Shown here: positions 31,311-39,600 of the stretch, one piece after another | Numbering within the stretch: the stretch's first letter is position 1 | Layout: every line of letters begins with the position of its first letter | NCBI GenBank assembly: GCA_964453985.1 | Contig: CAYVQB010000003.1 | Location: 1-53,332 of the forward strand | Direction: 5' to 3' | DNA: 53,332 bases | DNA from: CAYVQB01 sp964453985 | GTDB taxonomy: Bacteria; Babelota; Babeliae; Babelales; UASB340 | Program-made: the position numbers and the translations under genes | The notes under the pieces: generated by a model | Seen by the model: the letters and a program-made list of their open reading frames with translations, nothing else | Database searches by the model: none | What the model was told of the DNA's origin: nothing

Positions 31311-33173
31311 CTACTTTTTAATTTGCCAGTTGTGAAGCTCTCTTGGTACTATATCTAATAACTTATAAACGTCTTCTGCTTGGAGCGTTTCCTTCTCCAG
31401 AAGCTCCTTTGCGAGAGTCTCTAGTCTTTCCCTATTTTCAAGCAAGAGTTTTTTTGCATCTTCGTAACAGGTTTTAATGATTCTTTCGACTTCTTCGTCA
31501 ACTTTTTGAGCTGTCTTATCTGAATGGATACGCATTTGTTGCATGTCTCTTCCAAGGTAAGGATGCTCTTTTGTTTCATCAAAAACAATTGGTCCCAATT
31601 CAGACATTCCTAGCTGGGTAACCATTTTGCGGGCTATTTTTGTTGCTTGTGCTATGTCGTTTGCAGCTCCGCTGGTTTGAATGTCAAAAACGAGTTTTTC
31701 TGACAGCAAGCCACCCATGGCGACCATAATACGAGAAAGCATTTCTTTTTTTGTCATGCAATATTTATCGTTTTCAGGTAAAGACCAGGAAACTCCTAAT
31801 GCACTTCCTCGTGGTATAATTGTAACTTTATGAAATGGATCTGTATCAGGAAGTAAGACGTTTAATAACGTATGCCCTGATTCATGATATGCAGTTTGTT
31901 TTTTATCCTTTGGTGAAAGAATTAAAGTTTTTCTTTCTGCGCCCATTAATAGTTTGTCTCTAGATTTTTCAAAATCTTCTAGTGAGACCTGGTTTTTATC
32001 ATGTTTGGACGCTAGTAATGCAGCCTCATTAATTAAGTTTTCAAGGTCTGCACCGCTGAAGCCAGGTGTGCCGCGTGCTATTTTTAATAAATCTACATCA
32101 TTATCTAATTTAACATTTTTTGCATGGACTTTTAGAATTTGTTCTCTGCTTAGTAGGTCCGGATACGGGACTTCAATGATTCTATCAAATCGTCCTGGTC
32201 TCAAAAGAGCTTTATCTAAAACGTCAGGCCTATTTGTTGCGGCTAGTACTATTATTGAACCATGCTCGGTTGAGAATCCGTCCATTTCAGATAACAACTG
32301 GTTTAATGTTTGCTCTCTTTCATCGTTTCCTCCGCCAAGTCCTATTCCTCGTTGACGTCCTACAGCATCAATTTCATCAATAAAGACGATGCATGGGGTA
32401 TGTTTTTTTGCTTGTGCAAAAAGATCTCTTACGCGAGATGCTCCGATGCCAACAAAGACTTCAACAAAGTCTGAGCCACTTATACTGAAAAATGGACAAG
32501 TAGCTTCTCCTGCAACAGCTTTTGCGAGCAAGGTTTTGCCGTTGCCAGGGGCCCCTGTAAGTAGGACTCCTTGTGGAATTTTTGCTCCCAATTTGGCAAA
32601 TTTCGCAGGATTTTTTAAGAACTCAATAATATCTTTTAGGTCTTCTTTTGCTTCTTGTACGCCTGCTACGTCTTTGAATGTTGTGTTAACCGTGTTTGGC
32701 GAAAAGAATTTGGCTTTGCTTTTGCCGATATTAAATATTTTGCCAGCTCCGCCACCTCCGCCTTGGCCCTGACGCATGTACATTATAAATAAGAACAAAA
32801 ATAGTAGGGGGAACAGTAATGCAAATAAGTATGCGCCCCAAGAGTTTTTATCTGCTGGGTAAACATCCATTATTACTTGATGGTCCTTTAGTTGGGTCCA
32901 TAGCTTCTCACTTGGAATAATGTGGGTTTCAAATTGCCCGCCAGTTTTAAGTTTCCCTTGGATATGCTGGCCCTGTATTTCTACAGTTTCAATCTGATTG
33001 TTCTCTATTAGGTTAAGCAGTTTTGAATATTTTATGTGTTCTATTTGTCTGTTTACGCTATTGTACCAAAATAGGTATCCCATTCCTAAGGCTAAAAATA
33101 TCATTAAGAGCCATAGAGCGTTTGGACCTTTTTTATTTAAGCTTGGTTTTTTTTTGTTGATTTTTTTTGCCAT
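31311..33173 (-). CDS. ftsH: ATP-dependent zinc metalloprotease FtsH
   Basis: This is a membrane-bound AAA+ protease of 620 residues, the normal size. There are two N-terminal membrane helices (about 16-35 and 112-133) around a small periplasmic domain. The AAA module has Walker A 'GAPGNGKTLLAKA' (N where T is more usual), Walker B 'CIVFIDEIDAVGRQR', the SRH region 'AATNRPDVLDKALLRPGRFD', and 'GFSGADLENLINEAAL'. The protease zinc site is 'TAYHESGHTLLNVLLP' (H-E-x-x-H) near residue 430. FtsH degrades misfolded membrane proteins and selected regulators. It lies downstream of the tol genes and upstream of rpmB/rpsT. Confidence 0.96.
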   Translation of the reverse strand: MAKKINKKKPSLNKKGPNALWLLMIFLALGMGYLFWYNSVNRQIEHIKYSKLLNLIENNQIETVEIQGQHIQGKLKTGGQFETHIIPSEKLWTQLKDHQVIMDVYPADKNSWGAYLFALLFPLLFLFLFIMYMRQGQGGGGGAGKIFNIGKSKAKFFSPNTVNTTFKDVAGVQEAKEDLKDIIEFLKNPAKFAKLGAKIPQGVLLTGAPGNGKTLLAKAVAGEATCPFFSISGSDFVEVFVGIGASRVRDLFAQAKKHTPCIVFIDEIDAVGRQRGIGLGGGNDEREQTLNQLLSEMDGFSTEHGSIIVLAATNRPDVLDKALLRPGRFDRIIEVPYPDLLSREQILKVHAKNVKLDNDVDLLKIARGTPGFSGADLENLINEAALLASKHDKNQVSLEDFEKSRDKLLMGAERKTLILSPKDKKQTAYHESGHTLLNVLLPDTDPFHKVTIIPRGSALGVSWSLPENDKYCMTKKEMLSRIMVAMGGLLSEKLVFDIQTSGAANDIAQATKIARKMVTQLGMSELGPIVFDETKEHPYLGRDMQQMRIHSDKTAQKVDEEVERIIKTCYEDAKKLLLENRERLETLAKELLEKETLQAEDVYKLLDIVPRELHNWQIKK

Positions 33174-33261
33174 AATTTATGCACCTTTTATTATCAGAAA
33201 ATTAAAAATAACCTTAGGGTATTATTTTCTATTTTAGTAAAAAATAACAAAACCAGCAAAT

Positions 33262-34523
33262 TTATTGTGTTGTTTGGTTGCTCCAACGTGGAAAGCTTTT
33301 AGGTTCTTTTCCATTTGTTAGTATACGTATTTTGCCACTATTGCAGTTTAAGACAGAGATCTGGGTTGTTTTGTTGCCAGATTTATCTGTACAGTCATAA
33401 GAAAATGCTATAAATCGTCCGCAATCAGAAAAAGAGGACTCATGCTTGTTCCCTTCTGTAAATGTTAGTTGTTTTTCTTGTGAGTTTTTAGGATTATCTA
33501 AATTTAAAGAAAATAGCTGAAATGTATTATTGACTAAGCGAGAATATACAATAGTGTTTGTTTTACTACAATATGATGGTGCTGCACAGTAGCCCCGTCC
33601 GTTTGTTAGTCTGTGGCTGTTTTTTGTTTTTCTATCCAGATAATAAATTTGGGGTTGTTTGGTCTGGTAGTCTGAACAAAAGACAATGTTTCCATTGTCC
33701 AGCAAGCATGGTGAAATATTGTTAGCTTTATTATTGGTTAGTTTTACAAAAACACGTTTTTTTTGTTGCTTGCAGATATTTTGGTCGTATAAATATAATT
33801 CTGAATTCTTGCCTCCAGATAAACATAAAACAGCTTTGCAACCATCTTTAGAAAATGATGGTTGCATATTTAATCCATCATAGGAACATACGATTGAATG
33901 TTTTCTAGTTTTTAAATTTACGGACATTAATCTGTTGTTAACATTTGTAAATTGAGAATAAAAGACGATAGGAGCTTTTGTGTGCCAGCAGGGTGCAATG
34001 TTTACTGTTTTTGTAGGAACAATTATCTTTGAACCGTTACAGGCATAATCAGAGAGGCATATTACTTTATGTCTGGGGGATAATGTTTTACTATATGCAA
34101 GAGAATTTAAGCAAATGCTTTTTTCTCCGGTCAGCTTTGGTAGTAACTCATCTGAGATTTTGTGTGTATCTATTATTAAGTTTTTTTCTTGTACTTGAAA
34201 TTCCTTTTCAAATAAGTATGTGTTAGAGCTTGTGTCCTTTAGGCTGACTTTTATTTTTGTATTATCTACTTCTTTTAAATAAAGACATAGGCTTGTATCT
34301 TTATCAAAAAGTTTTTGTTCCATTTTTGGATCAAGTTCTTTTTGTGCTTTTTTTAAGTCTACTTCTAGTTGATCTGGAAACTCTAAGTCAAATTTTATTA
34401 NNNNNNNNNNNNNNNNNNNNNNNNNNNNNNNNNNNNNNNNNNNNNNNNNNNNNNNNNNNNNNNNNNNNNNNNNNNNNNNNNNNNNNNNNNNNNNNNNNNN
34501 AATAAAGTAATTTTTTTAAGCAT
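33262..34523 (-). CDS. tolB: TolB periplasmic propeller protein, interrupted by an assembly gap
   Basis: This TolB-like protein is split by the 100-N gap. The start ATG at 34523 (AGGAG site, 9 bases after tolA) opens with a short 'MLKKITL' signal-peptide start. The gap then removes part of the signal peptide and N-terminal domain, and coding resumes at about 34400 and stays open to the stop at 33262. The remaining part holds PD40-type propeller repeats: 'APIVFYSQFTNVNNRLMSVN', 'NMQPSFSKDGCKAVLCLSGG', 'IVYSRLVNNTFQLFSLNL' and 'GRFIAFSYDC'. It would dock with Pal and TolA at the outer membrane during division. The two known flanks require the true gap to be 2 modulo 3 bases, so 100 is a placeholder. 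Confidence 0.8.
34401..34500. other. Assembly gap of 100 N
   Basis: This is a run of exactly 100 N inside tolB. Exactly 100 is the conventional placeholder for a scaffold gap of unknown size, and the reading frame across it does not close at that length. Confidence 0.97.
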
Positions 34524-34532
34524 TGGGGGCTC

Positions 34533-35342
34533 CTATTGTCTGAAATCTATTGTGAATTTCTTATTCCACAAACATCTATCGAATTTAAATCTCTTGGCAA
34601 CGCGTGATACACTTAGATCGTAAATTAAAATATTAGAGCGTTCTATGAAGTCAAAATTTTCAACTTCTCCATTTGAATTGACGATAAAACACAAAGAACA
34701 CTCTGTCCCTTTGGGTATTCCAACAGGTGGGCGCCAGACACGTTCAACCTCTTTTTGTATGTGATTTTGATAAACAGCTAGATTAGGATCTGATTCTCCC
34801 ATCAAATTAAAATGCAATTCTTCTTCTTTTTGTTCATTTTGTTCGTTAGCGGTTTCTGTAGTAATTGGTTCCTGTATTGGTTCAGGCTTTTTGATTTCTT
34901 CTTTATTAGGAACAACTTTAGGTTTAGGGGGTTCTTTAATGACAGGTTTTTTAGGCTCAGGTTTAGCGGGGGTTTTGGTTTGCGTTGGCTTGGGTGTAGG
35001 TTTTTTAATAGGTATTTTTGGTGCTGGTCTGGCTTGAGCCGCTTTCTTTTGTGCTAAAGCTCTGGTCCTTGCTCTTGCTGCAGCTTGCCTCTTAAGTTGT
35101 GCATCTTTTTTTGCTTGTGCAACTTTTTGCATTTCTTGTTTTCTCATGCCTAGCCAGTCGGATTTGTTTGTGGCTTGTGATCTATTAAAGTATGCATGAG
35201 TAGGCTTTTTAGAATACCGTCCTAAGACAAGAAATTTCTTGTGAATTTTGTTGTCGGCATTAAAAAATAAAAATATAAGTATAAAAAAAACATGTATTAA
35301 TAATGATGATATGAAAAATTTCTTATCTATATGGTTGTTCAT
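34533..35342 (-). CDS. tolA: TolA/TonB-type envelope-spanning protein
   Basis: This is a 269-residue inner-membrane-anchored protein. One N-terminal helix (about 9-27) is followed by a basic/Ala-rich helix 'KDAQLKRQAAARARTRALAQ', and a Pro/Lys-rich stretch 'KPTPKPTQTKTPAKPEPKKP' that spans the periplasm. The C-terminal domain (about 185-269) has 'HIQKEVERVWRPPVGIPKGT' and 'SLCFIVNSNGEVENFDFIER', the TonB/TolA C-terminal pattern. Position between tolR and tolB favours TolA. Its ATG directly abuts the tolR stop codon. Confidence 0.88.
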   Translation of the reverse strand: MNNHIDKKFFISSLLIHVFFILIFLFFNADNKIHKKFLVLGRYSKKPTHAYFNRSQATNKSDWLGMRKQEMQKVAQAKKDAQLKRQAAARARTRALAQKKAAQARPAPKIPIKKPTPKPTQTKTPAKPEPKKPVIKEPPKPKVVPNKEEIKKPEPIQEPITTETANEQNEQKEEELHFNLMGESDPNLAVYQNHIQKEVERVWRPPVGIPKGTECSLCFIVNSNGEVENFDFIERSNILIYDLSVSRVAKRFKFDRCLWNKKFTIDFRQ

Positions 35343-35753
35343 CTATGCAGCTCTGGTTGACATCGCGACAAATTTTACGCCAGCTTGTTTTAACTCATCA
35401 ACAATTTCTATAACTTTTCCGTATGATAATCCTTCATCAGCTCTTACGTAGACTGGTATGTCATCACGTTGATTCATTGCTTTTTGAACCGACTGTACCA
35501 GAGCTGATTTTTCTATTGGATAGCTATTGAAAAAGATTTTGTCATCTTTGCTCATGGTTACAACAAGTTCTTGTTGGCTTCCAACCTCTTTGCTATTTCC
35601 TTGAGGAAGATCAACTTTAATTCCATTTTGTACCATCGGTGCCGTAATCATAAAAATAACTAATAATGTTAGCGCGGTATCAATTAATGGTGTTAACGAG
35701 ATTTCAGGCAATTGAATTCGATGTGATTTTTTTTTCTTAAATTTTTTTCTCAC
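35343..35753 (-). CDS. tolR: TolR/ExbD-family proton-channel subunit
   Basis: This is a 136-residue protein with a single N-terminal membrane helix (about 20-42) that carries the key acidic residue in 'LTPLIDTALTLLVIFMI', where Asp takes part in the proton path. The periplasmic domain contains 'VDLPQGNSKEVGSQQELVVT' and 'IPVYVRADEGLSYGKVIEIV' with 'DELKQAGV', the conserved ExbD/TolR fold. It follows tolQ after 9 bases and abuts tolA, in one operon. Confidence 0.93.
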   Translation of the reverse strand: MRKKFKKKKSHRIQLPEISLTPLIDTALTLLVIFMITAPMVQNGIKVDLPQGNSKEVGSQQELVVTMSKDDKIFFNSYPIEKSALVQSVQKAMNQRDDIPVYVRADEGLSYGKVIEIVDELKQAGVKFVAMSTRAA

Positions 35754-35762
35754 AATTCCCCC

Positions 35763-36440
35763 TTATTTGATAAATTTTTCTCTTAGTAGATTTAGAAATC
35801 GATCAGATATGTGATCAAGTTGTTGTTCTATTTTGCGGAGTTGGTTAGAAAAATAATGAAAAGCTATCATTGCTGGTATGGCTACTATTAAACCTGCGAG
35901 GGTTGTCATTAGGGCTTCTGCGATACCTGGTGCAACAACGGCTATGTCCGCGGATTTTTCTTGGCTTATATTTACAAATGCGTGAATTAGTCCCCAAACG
36001 GTGCCAAATAAGCCTACTAAAGGTGATACCGCAGCACTGGTCCCCAGGACCGGTAGGTAAACCTCACCTTCCATTATTATTTGCTCAACTGATTGTGCTG
36101 CAAGAAGTTCCAGGTGTTCAAAGTCTTGTATGTTAAGCTGTTGTTTTTTTTCTAGTAAGATTTTTAGATCTCCTAGGTTGTGTGCTAAAAATTTTCCTCC
36201 AAAGCAGTTTTTATATTCTTTACCTATATTTATTATGTCATTAAAGGAGTGTGCTTTTTTGATGCGTTCAAACATTTTAGCTAGCTGAGCTTTTTGATAT
36301 TTTAGGGTTATTACTTTGAAGGCTGTTATTGCACAACAAATAACAGAAAGGAAAAATAGACAAAGTAATATGAGCTTAGTCATCCAATCTGATTGAACAA
36401 TTAATTGCCAGGCGGGAGAGTTGAAAAAGAAATTAAACAT
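35763..36440 (-). CDS. tolQ: TolQ/ExbB-family proton-channel subunit
   Basis: This is a 225-residue inner-membrane protein. There is one N-terminal helix (about 19-40), a long cytoplasmic region, then two helices in 'LPVLGTSAAVSPLVGLFGTV' with 'WGLIHAFVNI', and 'GIAEALMTTLAGLIVAIPAM', the hallmark TM2/TM3 pair. With TolR it forms the proton-driven motor that energises TolA. It is the first gene of the minus-strand tolQ-R-A-B operon, divergent from the giant secreted protein gene at 36694. Confidence 0.94.
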   Translation of the reverse strand: MFNFFFNSPAWQLIVQSDWMTKLILLCLFFLSVICCAITAFKVITLKYQKAQLAKMFERIKKAHSFNDIINIGKEYKNCFGGKFLAHNLGDLKILLEKKQQLNIQDFEHLELLAAQSVEQIIMEGEVYLPVLGTSAAVSPLVGLFGTVWGLIHAFVNISQEKSADIAVVAPGIAEALMTTLAGLIVAIPAMIAFHYFSNQLRKIEQQLDHISDRFLNLLREKFIK

Positions 36441-36693
36441 AATTTTTCCTTTTTTATATTAAAAACAAAAAAACTTAATTAATTTCAAAGTATAAAGAAA
36501 AAGTAGCATTTTAGGAATATTATAAAAAAATAGAATTTACAAATTATTATTTTTGGCGTTGTTGGTTGAAAAGCCTTATGAAACTCACTGTTTTATAAAA
36601 TTGTTGCCTTTTTATGGCTATAAGTTGTATTTTAAAATTTGAGTTTATATATTGAAAATTAGTTATTCATTTCACTTTTTAGAGGAGAAGAGT

Positions 36694-39600
36694 ATGAGAA
36701 AAGGTCTGTTATTTAGCTGTCTAGCTTTACTATTTACTAGCTTTTTGTTTGGGCAAGAAAGATCTGCAAGCGGAGCAGTTCCTGCTGCTGTTTCAAGTTT
36801 TGAAATAGTTAGTGCTGAATATGGTGTTTTCTCAGAAAAACCAGAGATTTATACAACAGATAGAGTTGTGTTGCAAAACACAAAGTGGAATAAATTTGTA
36901 GCAGATATCCAGCCCTCTCAGGCTTTCTATTCTAAATCTGCTAAATGGCAAGATGATAATAATACAATTATGACTTTGCATATGAACAATAAAATGAATG
37001 AAGTTGCTGGGTTAGCGGGAGGGACTCTTATTTGTATAGAGTCACTTAAACAGCAATTTTTGTATGCAAGAGAATGGGGCTTAGGTAGAGGGTTAGGTTT
37101 TGCAAAGTTACCTAATACTGATACACGTAGACAATGGACAATTTTAAAGTCTGTTGGTGGTCAGCCCATTGCCAGCGGTGCAATAAATAATGGAGATGAG
37201 GTTTATTTTAAATCTAATCATAATCCTATGCGTGATCGTTACCTTTATAGTTACTTTGATAAATGGGCGGTTTCTGATGTCAATTGGAAGGGACAAGAAG
37301 CTGTTTGGAAAATTTTTAAAGCAGTAACTGGAAAAGGAAATGTTTCGGTTGCAAATCAAATAAAAAACTTTGTTAATACGGGAAAAAAATTTAAATCCAA
37401 TGATAAATCTTTTGGAAATCCGGCTCCTGGCCTTGCAAAGTGGCTTAAAGTTGTATATAAAGTTTCAGGGCAAGAAAAGAGTAAATGGTTTTTCCAGAAT
37501 CAAGATGTAAAGTTTCCTGAACTTAAAAAAGCAGTTGTTACTAAGAAAATAGAAACCGTTATTCCTGGTGATTCTAAGGTTATTGTAAAGAGTGCTCAAT
37601 ATGGTCTTTTTAAAGAAAAACCTGAAATTTGGTATACAGATAAGGTTGCTTTAAAAAATAAAAAGCACCAAAAATATATAACCCAAACAAGTGGTGTAAA
37701 ATATGCAGATTCTTGGAAGGGTGATGAAGGTGCAGTATTTACTTTGCGTAATCCAATTAAGGCAAATAGCATTAAAGAATTAGATGGTAAAGATACTGTG
37801 CTGTTCGAGTCTTCTGATAAAAAATATTTATCTATTGGTAGTGGTTCTAGACAGCTAAGTTTTGTGTCTTCTTCAGGTGCTTTAAGTCAGTGGAATATTT
37901 TAAAGAAATCTGTGGCTTCGGGTAAGAATGTAATTAATAATGATGAGTCTGTTTTAATCCAGAATAAGGGTAAACCTTCTCAATATTTGTTTTCTTATCT
38001 TGCTAATTTTCCTGTTCATGATGCTCGTCCAGGGGATGATGAATCTGTTTATGAAATCGAAAAAGCTGTCGATGGATCTCCTCAAGTGAGCTTGTTAGAT
38101 AATGTAAAACAGTTAGTTGCTTCAGGTAAACCCTTCAATGTATCTAATGTAATTGCTGGAATTAGCGATCCTGCTCCAGGATTTGTAAAATGGTTAAAAG
38201 TAGAATATTCATTTGCAGGGAAAGATTCTGTTAAGTGGATAAATACGGCATCAGCCAGAGTCATAGGTTTTGGTGCCCCTAAAGGATTTACGAAAGTTTC
38301 TGGTCCCTTGGCATCAGTTGCTGTTGGTGATAAAGATGGCATGATGGATGTTTGGGGTGTTCATGCTTTAGGTGCTGTTTATAAATGGGATTGGTCGAAA
38401 AATAGTTGGCAAACAATAGGTTCTACATCTATTGGTAAAGCGGCACAAATTGCTGTTGCAAAAGAAGATGGTGTTGTTATCTGTTTAGGTAGCGATAAAT
38501 CTATTTTTAAACGTACAAAAAATAGTTGGGTTAAAATAAAAGGTAGTTTAGATAGAGTTGCCTTAGGTTCAAGAAAAGATATTTGGGGCATAGTAAATGG
38601 TGCAATTTATAAAGCCTCTGATCCTAATGCTGAAATTAAAGATGGAACATTGGATATTGCTTGGCAGGGTGTTGCTGGTGTGCCAGGTGTTAGAGTTGCC
38701 GATATTGCTTTAGGTAAAGATGGTTCGGCTTGGTTTATTGGAGAGAAATCGAATGTTTATAAGCGTAATGGGAATTCTTGGACTCTTATAAATCAACAAT
38801 TGAATAAAATTTTTGTTGGTGATAGTAATAATGTTTGGGGCATAGATAGTTCTAATAATTTACTTTATTCAAAAGATAATGGTGCAACATGGCAACAAAA
38901 GGGTAGAAAATTTGCAGATGGTTCTGTTGATGCCAAAGGTAACGTTTGGTTAATTGCTTCTTTAAGTACTGGTGGAGGTGTTTATACAAACGTAGATATA
39001 CAAAAGGTTGCAGCCCAGCTTACAAAAATCAAAGATGCTCAAGAGCAAATGACTAAACTTCAGGCTTCATTAAAACTAGCTAAAGAAGAAAATGATCAAG
39101 ATATGGTCAAAGCTTCAACAGATAGAATTGCTAAGTTGAGGCCTATTTTAAAAGAACGCACATTAAGAAAGCTTCGTAAGGAGTTACAGAAGGCTCAAGC
39201 TTTGGGTGAGACTGCAAGAGTTGAATCAATTAAAAAACAGATTCAAGAAGTTACTGGTGTGGAAGTTAAATCAGAGCTTGAAAATCTAAGCGTTGAGTAT
39301 AGAAAAGAGCGTGCAAAGCCTAATTATGATGTTGATAAGCTTCTTCGTTTGAAGAAGAAGATAAAAGAGTTGAAAGGTGAAAGAGAAAAAGTCTTTGATA
39401 GTAAGATGAAAAATGCTCTAGCTCAAAAAACATTTAAAGAAAAAGTAGAAGCAGTTGCTCAGTTGCTTAAAAACGCAAGCCTTTCTTCCGTAAGAATAAA
39501 TAAATATATTAAAGTTTTACAAAATCTTGTTGCAAAAGTAAAAGCTGAAAATCTGACAGATCTTAAGGTTTTCTTAGAAAAAGTTAAGGCTGATACTAAG

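Noticed and set aside
34257..34505. Plus-strand frame spanning the N gap
   Set aside because: It is antisense to tolB and runs through unknown bases; the minus-strand tolB frame is supported by its own start, ribosome site and propeller motifs.
36441..36693. Possible promoter pairs between tolQ and the giant-protein gene
   Set aside because: Several -35-like and -10-like hexamers occur, but none with correct spacing on either strand; both genes need promoters here, yet I cannot place them.
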